A stretch of 13,470 nt of DNA, from assembly GCA_003221085.1 (NCBI GenBank), contig QHUD01000039.1, positions 1 through 13,470 of the forward strand. The letters are read 5' to 3'. Source of the stretch: Gemmatimonadota bacterium (GTDB taxonomy: Bacteria > Gemmatimonadota > Gemmatimonadetes > Gemmatimonadales > GWC2-71-9). Of this stretch, positions 1 to 7,249 are shown piece after piece (the first letter of the stretch is position 1; each line of letters starts with the position of its first letter). Below the pieces are notes generated by a model. That model saw nothing but the letters and a program-made list of their open reading frames with translations, did not search any database and had not been told where the DNA came from. The translations under genes and the position numbers were made by a program.

Positions 1-251
1 TTCGACTCGTGGAATTGGCCCGTGCGCGCCTGGATCGGGTACTCCTGCGCGCCTTGCGTCCCCACCGACAGCCGCGCGTTGCGCAGTGGGAATTGCCAGG
101 TGGGCTTGTGCTCGGTGATGTAGTCCTTGCGGTGCTCGACGTTGCGCCCGCGCTCGATCACCAGGGTCGCGAGTCCCTTCTCGGTGAGCTCCTTCGCGGC
201 CCAGCCGCCCGTGATGCCGGAGCCGATCACGATCGCGTCGTAGGTGATCAT
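1..251 (-). CDS. GMC family oxidoreductase, N-terminal fragment (runs off left edge)
   Basis: Only the first 83 codons are present; the gene continues beyond base 1. The protein opens almost directly with a Rossmann FAD-binding motif, GSGITGG at residues 10-16, followed by the helix WAAKELTEKG and the strand-end acidic motif VIERGR. This is the dinucleotide-binding fold of GMC flavoprotein dehydrogenases of the gluconate/fructose dehydrogenase large-subunit type. There is no signal peptide. The ATG at 251-249 overlaps the stop of the upstream small-subunit gene by 4 nt (ATGA), which fixes the start and implies translational coupling. The N-terminus closely resembles the complete GMC protein at 11258-12955, so the two are paralogues. 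By family, it would oxidise a sugar or polyol hydroxyl with FAD. The small subunit presumably carries it through Tat as a folded complex. Substrate is unknown, and the catalytic His/Asn region lies outside the window. Confidence 0.9.
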   Translation of the reverse strand, partial: MITYDAIVIGSGITGGWAAKELTEKGLATLVIERGRNVEHRKDYITEHKPTWQFPLRNARLSVGTQGAQEYPIQARTGQFHES

Positions 252-832
252 GACCAGGCCCGTCCGAGCGAGGCGTAAGGGACGTCGCCGCGGTACGCCC
301 CGAAGGGGCTCACGTGCAGCTCCTGCATGGCGCCGATCTCCGACGTGTAGTAGCCGACGATGGTCAGCTCCTTCATCCGGCGGAAGAACCACCCGTCCTC
401 CCCACGGTCCGACGCGTACGCTCGTGCATCCATCTCGCTGAGCAGTGCGATCCGCTGCTCGGGTGCGCACTGGGCAAAGGCTTGTCCGTGCGCGGACCGG
501 GTGCGCGCGTCCACGCCCGCGAGCCCGGTCAGGAACCGGTCGCGCTCCGCGGCCGAGTAGTGATCGCTGAGCAGGGTGTCGACGAAGCGGTCCACACCGG
601 CCGCACGCGCGCCCGGCGTGTCTGTCTGGGGCATGAGATGCTCCGCGACGGTCGCGACGAGCTCCAGCTGGGCGGGGGTCAGGGTCCGAGGCGCCCACCC
701 TGGCGAGGCCGCCCATGCGCGTCGCGTGGCCCTGCTCAGCACTCCCGCGACGGACGGAGCGGAGATGGCGCCGCCCAGGAGCATCGCTACCTGCTCGAGG
801 GCCTTGCGGCGACTGATCGAAGTGCGGCTCAC
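248..832 (-). CDS. Gluconate 2-dehydrogenase subunit 3-like protein, Tat-exported
   Basis: This 194-aa protein has a short N-terminus, a twin-arginine motif (SRRKAL, residues 8-13), a hydrophobic stretch to about residue 31 and a plausible signal peptidase I site after AWA (about residue 41). The rest matches the gluconate 2-dehydrogenase subunit 3 family: a helical start (LTPAQLELVATVAEHLMP), the TDTPGARAAGV motif, and a conserved C-terminal block ELTIVGYYTSEIGA. In this family the small subunit partners a GMC flavoprotein, and its Tat signal exports both. That fits the signal-less GMC gene that overlaps its stop by 4 nt. The start is a GTG at 832-830, overlapping the preceding dehydratase stop (GTGA). 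The closest relative in the window is the plus-strand copy at 10617-11261; unlike that copy, it lacks a lipobox cysteine. The family assignment is firm, the substrate unknown. Confidence 0.9.
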   Translation of the reverse strand: MSRTSISRRKALEQVAMLLGGAISAPSVAGVLSRATRRAWAASPGWAPRTLTPAQLELVATVAEHLMPQTDTPGARAAGVDRFVDTLLSDHYSAAERDRFLTGLAGVDARTRSAHGQAFAQCAPEQRIALLSEMDARAYASDRGEDGWFFRRMKELTIVGYYTSEIGAMQELHVSPFGAYRGDVPYASLGRAWS

Positions 833-2297
833 AGCGTCACTCCCTCCTTCCAGATGGCGATCTCGCGATACCCCTGCTTTTCGTTGCTCGCCTGCTGCCG
901 TCCGGAGGCAACCTCGAGAATCAACCCAAAGAGATCCTCCTCAAGTTGGTCCAGAGTGGCGGTGCCGTCGAGTAGCGCCCCTGCATTGAGGTCGATCCAG
1001 TGCGGCTTCTTCTCGGCGATGCTCGTATTGGACGAGATCTTGAGCGTCGGCGCGGGGAAGCCGAGCGGCGTGCCGCGCCCGGTGGTGAACAACAGCAACG
1101 TCGCCCCGCTCGCGACCAGCGCTGTGGACGACACGCCCTCATTGCCAGGGGCTTCGAGCAGCCACAGACCCGCCCCTCCCGCTCCTCCCGCGCGGCGCGG
1201 CGCCGGATCGCCGTACCGCAGGATGCCCCTCACCGGGGCCTGGCCACCCTTCTGAAGTACGCCTTGAAGTCGTTCACCATTGCGACGATCTCCCGGAAGA
1301 CCGCCTCGTCCACCGCGCGGTTCATCAGCAGCTGCTCGGCCCCGAACATTTCGGGCACTTCGGTGAGCAGGACCGCGCCCCCGAGCCTGGTCAGCCGATC
1401 GGCGACGCGTCCGATAAGGGGATTGGCGGTGATGCCGCTCATGCCGTCCGAGCCGCCGCACTTGTGGCCGAGCACCAGGTCCGAGGCCGGGCACGCTGTG
1501 CGCGCGTCGGGCTCCATGCGCGCGACCAGCGCGGCGACATGCTCCAAGCCCGCCTCGATCTCGTCGGGGACGTCTTGCGAATTGAAGAACCGCAGCCGCT
1601 CGGGGTCGACGTCCCCGGCCAGGTCGAGCAAGCCATCCATCTGGTTACTCTCACAACCCAGGCCGAGCACCAACACGCCGCCGGCATTGGGGTGCCGCAT
1701 CAACCCGGCCAGGACCCGGCGCGTGTTGCGGAGGTCGTCGCCGAGCTGGCTGCACCCGTAGGGATGCGAGAAGGCATACACGCCGTCGATCCGACCCACA
1801 AACTGCTCCGTCCCCATCCCCGCGATCCGCTCGGCGGCGTGGTTCACGCAGCCCACCGTATTGAGGATCCACACCTCGTTGCGCGTCCCGACGCGCCCAT
1901 TGGCACGGCGGTAGCCTGCGAAGGTGGCTTTTGCCTGGAGATCGTCCGGGGCTCCCGGAGCGACTGCGTATTCTTGTCGCGGAGGGAGCCCCGGACGATC
2001 TCCAGGCTCGTAGCGGTACTCCACCGTCCCCTCGAGACACGTCTTCAGGTTGTGGGAGTGCACCCAGGCCCCCCGCGCGATCGGCGCCGTCACCGCGCCG
2101 ATCGGGAATCCGTATCTCACCACCGGCTCGCCAGGCTCGAGCGCCTTGAGAGCGATCTTGTGGCCCGCGGCAACGTCCTCGCGCAGCACCACGCAGTCGC
2201 CATCGATCGTGACGTCACAGCCCGCGGAAAGCGGCCGGACGGCCACCGCGACGTTGTCGGCCGGGTGGATTTTGACGGCCCGCACGGCCTCGCTCAC
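829..2297 (-). pseudogene. uxaA: Altronate dehydratase-like gene (UxaA family), broken by a frameshifting internal deletion
   Basis: UxaA-family enzymes dehydrate D-altronate to 2-keto-3-deoxygluconate in the cytoplasm using Fe2+. Two reading frames together cover the family. Frame one runs from a GTG at 2297 (GTGA overlap with the upstream stop) and holds an SAF-like N-domain (about residues 1-90), then NTVGCVN, SHPYGCSQLGDD, GLGCESNQ, KCGGSDGMSGITANP and EVPEMFGAEQLLM. It reaches MVNDFKAYF (residue 348) and then hits a stop at 1232-1230. A second frame picks up at about 1254 with QKGGQAPV, then EAPGN, FTTGRGTPLG and EKKPHWIDLNAG, and ends normally at 829. About 31 residues of the family, including the strongly conserved YENPSPGNKAGG-type segment, are missing between the two, roughly 94 bp. 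The gene is therefore probably non-functional, unless this is an assembly error. The linker after the N-domain carries a 75-bp palindrome (1933-2007). Confidence 0.85.
1933..2007. repeat. 75-bp near-perfect palindrome inside the dehydratase gene
   Basis: Two perfectly complementary 24-nt arms (1933-1956 and 1984-2007) flank a 27-nt centre. Each arm begins or ends with GCCTGGAGATCGTCCGGGGC or its complement. The centre forms a further 5-bp stem (1960-1964 with 1976-1980) closed by an 11-nt loop, separated from the main stem by a 3x3 internal loop. The whole unit is 75 nt, exactly 25 codons, and is read through in frame. It encodes the linker between the SAF-like N-domain and the catalytic domain. 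Compared with E. coli UxaA as I recall it, this linker is about a dozen residues longer. The structure resembles mobile palindromic elements of the REP or Rickettsia RPE kind, but I cannot see a second copy in this window. Confidence 0.9.
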
Positions 2298-3349
2298 CGC
2301 GTGAAGTCCCGGTAGTGCGTCTCGAGCTGCTCTGGTGTCGCGGAGCCGGACAGGATCAGGATGCGGTAGCGGAAGGTCGTGGCTGCCCCGGACGCGAGCT
2401 GGAAGTTCAAGGTCTCCTTCCCATTGGTGAACGCCTTCTGGCCGAGCGGGTTGGCCGCGAACAGGCCATAGCCCCGGGCGTGCCAGTATGTCGGGAAGCC
2501 GGGGTTTTTCGGGTGGTCCAGAATGGCCAGCGTGACGGGCTCGCCGGCAACGCTACCGGACAACATCGTCCAGCGGCCGCGCGTGCCCCACACGGCGTCG
2601 CCCTCGAGCCCTTCGGAGCTCCGGTAGTGACCCGTAACGCCATCGTTATTGAGCACCGGAACCGTGGTCGCGTGGCCGTTCGCGTCGGTGAAGACCTCCG
2701 GCGTGGTGGACGGCTGCTCGAGCGCGCGCGCCACCCTCATGCCCACCAGCCCTTCCTTATTATCGACAAACGTCACGCTGCGGTCGAGCGCTGTCAGGGT
2801 GGTGATGCGGTCGATGGACCGTAGGCCGTCGGCGGCGCGGAACACGAAGCGCGTGTCCTCACGCAGCAGGGGTGTCCCGCTGTGGTCGACCCACTCCGCG
2901 GTGACGTCGAGCGTGCCCACACCCGACCCGCTCTCGGCGTGGCGCACGGCGCGGTGCAGGATCGTGCCCATCTTCGCCGCGCGCTCCGCCGGGATCGCAT
3001 CCGAGTTGTTCCAGAAGTCGAGCCCGTTCACGTCCCCGTGATCGAACCACAGGCCGACCTGGTGTGGATGGTCCACGCGTTCGCCCGGGCGCGGCTCGAG
3101 AGGCCAGCCGCGGGTGACCACCACGCCCGACGCGGCCCGCACCGGGTAGAGGGTCGGCTTCTTGAGCGTCGTCGGATAGATGTAGGCGGTGAACGGTTTG
3201 CCGTCGACGAGGACGTCCACACGACGTACGTCTTCGTGCGGTACAACGTCGACGTGGGGACTCGGGGCTCGGGGTTCGGGGCTCGGGAATTCCGATCCCC
3301 GAATCCCGAGTCCCACGCCCCCAAGCGCCAGCAGCCAGACCTTGTGCAT
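2294..3349 (-). CDS. DUF6807 ('PmoA-like') family protein, probably exported
   Basis: The 351-aa protein matches DUF6807, a family often mislabelled 'methane oxygenase PmoA' although it is soluble and occurs in carbohydrate loci. Visible hallmarks are RRVDVLVDGKPFTAYIYPTT (about residues 42-61), TLKKPTLYPVRAASG, the histidine-containing block HPHQVGLWFDHGDVNGLDFW at about residues 96-115, and a C-terminal part with ILDHPKNPGFPTYWHARGYGLFAANPLG. The biochemical function of the family is not established to my knowledge; the His-rich block suggests metal or sugar binding. The N-terminus MHKVWLLALGGVGLG looks like a signal-peptide core, but the region where a cleavage site is expected is replaced by residues encoded by a heptameric repeat (3253-3317). 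Gene order: 3 nt after the Gfo/Idh stop and a 4-nt overlap with the dehydratase start, so co-translation is likely. Confidence 0.85.
   Translation of the reverse strand: MHKVWLLALGGVGLGIRGSEFPSPEPRAPSPHVDVVPHEDVRRVDVLVDGKPFTAYIYPTTLKKPTLYPVRAASGVVVTRGWPLEPRPGERVDHPHQVGLWFDHGDVNGLDFWNNSDAIPAERAAKMGTILHRAVRHAESGSGVGTLDVTAEWVDHSGTPLLREDTRFVFRAADGLRSIDRITTLTALDRSVTFVDNKEGLVGMRVARALEQPSTTPEVFTDANGHATTVPVLNNDGVTGHYRSSEGLEGDAVWGTRGRWTMLSGSVAGEPVTLAILDHPKNPGFPTYWHARGYGLFAANPLGQKAFTNGKETLNFQLASGAATTFRYRILILSGSATPEQLETHYRDFTR
3253..3317. repeat. Heptameric G/C-rich repeat forming an imperfect hairpin
   Basis: On the plus strand, four consecutive 7-nt units (ctcgggg, ctcgggg, ttcgggg, ctcggga) fill 3261-3288. 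They are followed by a related inverted part reaching 3317. The ends are complementary: CGTGGGGACTCGGG (3253-3266) pairs with CCCGAGTCCCACG (3305-3317) apart from one bulged G. The element lies within codons about 11-33 of the DUF6807 gene and encodes a GSEFPSPEPRAPSP-type peptide just after the hydrophobic signal core. Confidence 0.8.
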
Positions 3350-3352
3350 GTG

Positions 3353-4687
3353 TCAGCCCATCACGACGTCGCGCTTGGTGTCGTCGAACATGACCTTCCT
3401 GCCGCTGTGCATCGCGGCGACCGTCATGCACAGCGCCACCGAGTGGTTGTAGCCCGCTTCGATGTCGGCATTGGGCCGTTTACGCGAGCGCACGCACTCC
3501 ATCCAGTTGCGCACGTTGGCCGTGGTGGACGGGTCGCCGCCCGTGTTCGCCGCGGTCTCCGTCGGGGCCAGGTCCGCCAGCTTCGCCGTGCCCAGGCGGT
3601 TCGGCTTCATTCCCATCTCGGCCGCCGCTTTCTCGTCGAGCCCGCCCGTCGGCGTGATCTCGTTGGTGTCGAGGTTGAGCATTCCGGCGTTCGAGTAATA
3701 CAGCTCCTTCGTGCCGCCGGCCGAGTTCGTCATGCGCGACGAGTAGACCACCTGGAAGCCTTTCGACGGATCGTCGAGCGGCCCGTACTCGAACACGATC
3801 GTGGCGGTGTCCCAGTTCTGGCGGCCGTCCTTCCAGAGATAGACGCCGCCGTTCGCGACCACCGAGCGCGGGTGCGGCAGACCCGTGAACCAGTGGACGG
3901 TGTCGATCTGATGCACCATCCATTGGTCGGGGATGCCCGAGGAGTACGGCCAGAACAGGCGGTACTCGAGGTATTTGCGCGGATTCCAGGCTTCATACGG
4001 GAGGTACGCGAGAAAGCGCGTCCAGTCGGTGTCCTGCTCCTTGATGGACGCGACGAGGTCCGGCCGGCGCCACCGCCCCGGCTGGTTCACGTTCCATGTC
4101 ATCTCGGCCATGACGATATCGCCGAACTTCCCGGATCGGATGTAGTCGTTGGCGATCTGGTAGTTCTTGGCGCTGCGCCGCTGCGTGCCGATTTGCACGA
4201 TGCGGTTCGACTGCTTCACCGCGTCGCGGATCTCGACGGCCTTCTCCATCGCGTGCGCCAGTGGCTTCTCGATGTAGGCATCCTGCCCCGCCCGGACGGC
4301 GTCGACACCGTGGTGGGCGTGCAGGAAGTCGGGGGTCGAGATCATCACCGCGTCGGTGACCTTCGCGTCGTACATCTCCTCGTTGTTGTGGAACGGCCGC
4401 GGCTTCGCCCCCATCACTTTCTCGATTCCCGCCACCCCTTCGTCGCGCCGCCGGTTCCAGATGTCCGAGACGGCGACGATCTCGAAGTTGTGCTCCTTGC
4501 CGACCTTGGCGAACGCGGGGAGGAGGGCCTGGCGGAAGCGATCGGAGAAGCCGACGATCCCGACCCGCACCCGGTCGTTCGCGCCGAGAATCCTTCCGTA
4601 GCGCGCCGCCGGCAACGCGGCGACGGTGGCGGCGGCGACCTTCACGAATTCGCGGCGTGGCATCTTGTTCTTCTTGTGCCTGGACAT
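3353..4687 (-). CDS. Gfo/Idh/MocA family oxidoreductase with Tat signal
   Basis: This 444-aa protein belongs to the NAD(P)-dependent Gfo/Idh/MocA family, which oxidises, reduces or epimerises sugars. It starts with a Tat signal (MPRREFVK, RR at residues 11-12, hydrophobic to about 29). The Rossmann strand follows at VRVGIVGFSDRF (40-51), then the catalytic lysine motif EKP at 140-142 and the C-terminal-domain catalytic set HQIDTVHWF (H259, D262, H265). The ATG at 4687 is chosen because an AGGAGG Shine-Dalgarno lies 4 nt upstream (4692-4697). The open frame continues far upstream, but only as a shadow of the TIM-barrel and SusD genes. Oddity: the usual GxGxxG loop reads GFSDRF, keeping only the first glycine of that motif, so cofactor binding may be unusual. 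A Tat signal fits the known practice of some family members carrying a pre-bound cofactor through the membrane. Confidence 0.92.
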   Translation of the reverse strand: MSRHKKNKMPRREFVKVAAATVAALPAARYGRILGANDRVRVGIVGFSDRFRQALLPAFAKVGKEHNFEIVAVSDIWNRRRDEGVAGIEKVMGAKPRPFHNNEEMYDAKVTDAVMISTPDFLHAHHGVDAVRAGQDAYIEKPLAHAMEKAVEIRDAVKQSNRIVQIGTQRRSAKNYQIANDYIRSGKFGDIVMAEMTWNVNQPGRWRRPDLVASIKEQDTDWTRFLAYLPYEAWNPRKYLEYRLFWPYSSGIPDQWMVHQIDTVHWFTGLPHPRSVVANGGVYLWKDGRQNWDTATIVFEYGPLDDPSKGFQVVYSSRMTNSAGGTKELYYSNAGMLNLDTNEITPTGGLDEKAAAEMGMKPNRLGTAKLADLAPTETAANTGGDPSTTANVRNWMECVRSRKRPNADIEAGYNHSVALCMTVAAMHSGRKVMFDDTKRDVVMG

Positions 4688-4691
4688 CTCC

Positions 4692-4697
4692 CCTCCT
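4692..4697 (-). promoter_or_regulatory. Shine-Dalgarno AGGAGG for the Gfo/Idh gene
   Basis: The minus strand reads AGGAGG, then GGAG, then ATG. It sits in the 14-nt gap after the TIM-barrel gene and decides the start at 4687 over the in-frame ATG at codon 9 and over the long upstream open frame. Confidence 0.75.
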
Positions 4698-4701
4698 GCG
4701 G

Positions 4702-5589
4702 TCAAGAACGTGGACGGCGGGCGGCGTCGAGCCCGGCGAGCGCGCCGCGCATGTAGGCGAATGACTGTTTCATCCCCGGCAACGGGTCGTCGACGTCGAT
4801 CTCGTACTCCAGGTTGACGTAACCTTGATACCCGATGGTCTCGAGCTGCTCGAAGATCGCGGCGATGGGGATCGCCCCCTGGCCGACGATGCACTGACTC
4901 GCCTTGGCCGTCAAATCGCGCAGATCCTTGGCATGCATGTCGAGCAGCCGCGGGCCAGCGTCGGCGATCGTCCGTACGACATCGGTGCCGGTGCGGGCGG
5001 TGTGCCCGATGTCGATGCACAGCCCCATCCGGCGATCCATGTTGCGCACGTGCTTCAAGGCGTCGTACGGGGAAGGGAACCGCTTGTCCTCGGGGCCGTG
5101 GTTGTGGATCGCGACGTTGATGTCGTACCGCCGGGCGAATCGCTCGATGCGGGGCAGCAGCTTCGGATCCGTGTGAATCGCGATCAGCGGCATGCCGGCG
5201 GCCTTGGCATAGGCGAAGTATTTCTCCACGCCGGGGTCGGTGTCGTCCTCGAACGTGATCACGCCGCCGCCCACGATCACGAGTCCGGCCGCCTCGATGT
5301 CGCGTCGCGCCGCCGCCAGCTGCTCGGGTGACAGCTCGAACGGCAGGTGAACCGACTTGAAGTTGACGTAGGGAGTCCCGAGCGCCTTCACCATCTCGAT
5401 GGCTTTGTCGCGCGGGTAGTTGCGCAGCGAGTAGCTGGCGACGCCGAGCTGAAGCGAGGTTGGTGGAGGTGCTGGAGGTTGTGGAGGTTGGGGAGGTTGT
5501 CCGGTCGCGGTTGCGCTCATCACCGCGCCGGCCATTGCCGCGGCGCTCGTGGTCAGGAACCGGCGACGCGGCACTGCGTGATCGGACAT
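4702..5589 (-). CDS. Sugar isomerase/epimerase-like TIM-barrel protein with Tat signal
   Basis: The 295-aa protein belongs to the xylose-isomerase-like TIM-barrel superfamily (AP endonuclease 2 fold), which includes sugar isomerases, epimerases and some keto-glycoside lyases. It has a Tat signal (PRRRFLTT, residues 7-14, hydrophobic to about 29) and a Gln-Pro-Pro linker (31-43). The barrel begins at LQLGVASYSLRNYP. Candidate metal or catalytic residues, in order: E114 (ITFEDD), H162/H164 (IHNHG), D193 and H196 (CIDIGHT), H219 (LLDMHAKD) and E261 (VNLEYEI). The spacing fits the metal-binding face of the superfamily. The ATG at 5589 lies 3 nt after the SusD stop; no strong Shine-Dalgarno is seen, so coupling is likely. 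Neighbouring Gfo/Idh and dehydrogenase genes suggest it acts on an oxidised sugar in the periplasm. Isomerase, epimerase and lyase cannot be told apart from sequence. Confidence 0.88.
   Translation of the reverse strand: MSDHAVPRRRFLTTSAAAMAGAVMSATATGQPPQPPQPPAPPPTSLQLGVASYSLRNYPRDKAIEMVKALGTPYVNFKSVHLPFELSPEQLAAARRDIEAAGLVIVGGGVITFEDDTDPGVEKYFAYAKAAGMPLIAIHTDPKLLPRIERFARRYDINVAIHNHGPEDKRFPSPYDALKHVRNMDRRMGLCIDIGHTARTGTDVVRTIADAGPRLLDMHAKDLRDLTAKASQCIVGQGAIPIAAIFEQLETIGYQGYVNLEYEIDVDDPLPGMKQSFAYMRGALAGLDAARRPRS
5464..5499. repeat. Four 9-nt tandem repeats encoding a (Gln-Pro-Pro)n linker
   Basis: On the plus strand the units are TGGAGGTGC, TGGAGGTTG, TGGAGGTTG and GGGAGGTTG. Read on the minus strand they give QPP QPP QPP APP, directly after the Tat signal of the TIM-barrel protein. 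The 9-nt period keeps the frame, so copy number can vary without breaking the gene. The G-rich strand carries many GG pairs and could form a quadruplex. Confidence 0.85.
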
Positions 5590-5592
5590 CGC

Positions 5593-7233
5593 TCAGTATC
5601 CGGGGTTCTGCGTGTAGCAGCAGGTCGTGCCGTCCATCTGGGTGCGCGGGATCGGTCGCAGCGCGTGGTACGGCTGAATGTTGGGCCCGCCGTCGGGGTT
5701 GTAGGCTTTGACGCGCGACAGCAGGGTGTGCGTCCGCACCAGATCGAACCACCGCTGCATTTCGCCGGCCAGCTCGCGCGCCCGCTCGTTGAGGATCTCG
5801 CCGAGCGTGAGCTGGTCGAGGGTAAGCTGCATCTCCGCTTCGTGGCCGGGGATGGCGGCGCGCCGCCGCACGGCGTTGATGTACGGAAGCGCGTCCGTTG
5901 CTCGCCCATCCCGCAGCAGCGCCTCGGCCGCGATGAGGTACGTCTCCGCCAGACGCGCGACGAAGAAGTCGCGCGACCCGCGCACGTCGTTGACGCTCAG
6001 CCGGAACGGGTCGGCGAACTTGTTCAGCGACGGGAAGATCCGGTTGCTGTACGTCCGCGGCGTGTAGAGGCGATACGGGGGGGGCTTGATCTTCACCCGG
6101 ACCGTGTCCGAGTCGGTCGCCGAAACGTAGACCGCCGTGTCGCCGAGCTGGAATTTCGGCGCGCCCAACGAATCCTTCGGAATAGTCGCCGCGTTGTTGG
6201 AGTACCACGCGCGGGTGAACTGACTCTGGTAGCGTGAGTCCTTGGTGCGATCGAACAGGCCCAAGAAGAACGTGGTGGGTCGGAAGCGCTTGAACGGGCG
6301 GCCGTTGGCGATGTCGCGCTGCATACCGGGCAGCACGTCGTACTCCATCAGGAAGAACAGGTGCCCCTGGTTGCCGTTGCCGGTGGTCAGCGGGTCGTTG
6401 GTGAACTGGACCGACCAGATGACCTCCGCGTTCTTCTCGTTGTTGAAGTCGAACACGTCGGCGAACCGCGGCAGCAGCGTATACTGGCCCGAGTTGATCA
6501 CTCGCTGTGCGTAGTCGGCGGCATTGGCGAAGTCGCCCGCCTGCCGTTTCGCGGCTTCGTCGGCGGCGGAATCGGCGTCGCGCAGCCGGCTCAAGTAGAC
6601 CTTGGCCAACAGGTGTTGCGCCGCGCCCCTGGTGGCGCGGCCGTAGTCCTTGACCACGGCGGGGAGATTCGCTTCGGCGAACTTCAGGTCGTTGATGATC
6701 GCCTCGTACACGCTGTCCACCGGCGCGCGCGTAGCCTCGGTGGTCGGGGTCGTGGTCGGGTCGAACTTGAGGGTGAGGGGCCCGTACATCTGCACCAGGT
6801 CGAAGTAGTAGAGCGCCCGGAGAAAGCGCACTTCGGCCACGCGCTGCGTCTTGAGGCTCGAATCCATCTGCACCGTCAACGCCTGGGCGATGGCCGTGTT
6901 GGCCGTGTTGATCGCCCGATAGAAGTCGGCCCAGGTGTCGCGGATGAAGTCGACGTCGGGGTTCAGTTGCGCCGTATACTCGTTGACGTACTTGTAGCTC
7001 CCGTCGGCGCCCTCGGTATAGATGTCGGTCCCGAACTCGGTGAGCGTGAAACCGCGCTCCTGCGCGTAGAAGCTTCGCAACGGCTCGTAGCTGGCGTTGA
7101 CCAGCGCCTGGAACACGTCGGGCGTGGGGTACGGCTGATTGGCCAGGCCGCTGATCAAGTCTTCGTTCAAGTCCATGCAGGCAGCGAGGCTCAGCAGTGT
7201 GGCGCTCAGCAGTGCGATCGTGCGTCTCGACAT
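5593..7233 (-). CDS. SusD/RagB family outer-membrane nutrient-binding lipoprotein
   Basis: The 546-aa protein has the usual length and layout of SusD/RagB proteins, the surface lipoproteins that lid a SusC porin and bind its substrate. The signal peptide ends in a lipobox LAAC with Cys19. The N-terminal SusD-like part includes the helical repeat region FYRAINTANTAIAQA and RFLRALYYFDLVQMYG, a hallmark near residues 100-150. The C-terminal part contains YLIAAEALLRDGRATDALPYINAVRRRA and LGEILNERARELAGEMQRWFDLVR, matching the conserved end of the family. The start is supported by GGGAGG at 7239-7244, 5 nt before the ATG. It follows the SusC gene by 16 nt, the usual SusC-SusD pairing. Ligand is not predictable from sequence; the neighbouring enzymes suggest a sugar, glycoside or sugar acid. 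Confidence 0.95.
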   Translation of the reverse strand: MSRRTIALLSATLLSLAACMDLNEDLISGLANQPYPTPDVFQALVNASYEPLRSFYAQERGFTLTEFGTDIYTEGADGSYKYVNEYTAQLNPDVDFIRDTWADFYRAINTANTAIAQALTVQMDSSLKTQRVAEVRFLRALYYFDLVQMYGPLTLKFDPTTTPTTEATRAPVDSVYEAIINDLKFAEANLPAVVKDYGRATRGAAQHLLAKVYLSRLRDADSAADEAAKRQAGDFANAADYAQRVINSGQYTLLPRFADVFDFNNEKNAEVIWSVQFTNDPLTTGNGNQGHLFFLMEYDVLPGMQRDIANGRPFKRFRPTTFFLGLFDRTKDSRYQSQFTRAWYSNNAATIPKDSLGAPKFQLGDTAVYVSATDSDTVRVKIKPPPYRLYTPRTYSNRIFPSLNKFADPFRLSVNDVRGSRDFFVARLAETYLIAAEALLRDGRATDALPYINAVRRRAAIPGHEAEMQLTLDQLTLGEILNERARELAGEMQRWFDLVRTHTLLSRVKAYNPDGGPNIQPYHALRPIPRTQMDGTTCCYTQNPGY

Positions 7234-7249
7234 GCGGGCCTCCCGGCCT

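Noticed and set aside
1933..2007. Transcription terminator
   Set aside because: The hairpin is inside a coding region, has no T-run on either strand, and the reading frame continues through it.
3253..3317. CRISPR array
   Set aside because: The units are 7 nt and contiguous with no spacers.
2294..3349. Methane monooxygenase subunit (PmoA)
   Set aside because: The family carries that label in some databases, but the protein has no membrane helices of a particulate monooxygenase and sits in a sugar locus.
2882..4756. Long plus-strand open frame (624 codons)
   Set aside because: It lies antisense to the Gfo/Idh and DUF6807 genes. The translation is rich in Arg, Val and His without any family motif, as expected of a shadow in high-GC DNA.
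4688..6208. Upstream extension of the Gfo/Idh frame to a 951-residue protein
   Set aside because: The extension is the out-of-frame shadow of the TIM-barrel and SusD genes. The Tat signal and AGGAGG at 4687 mark the true start.
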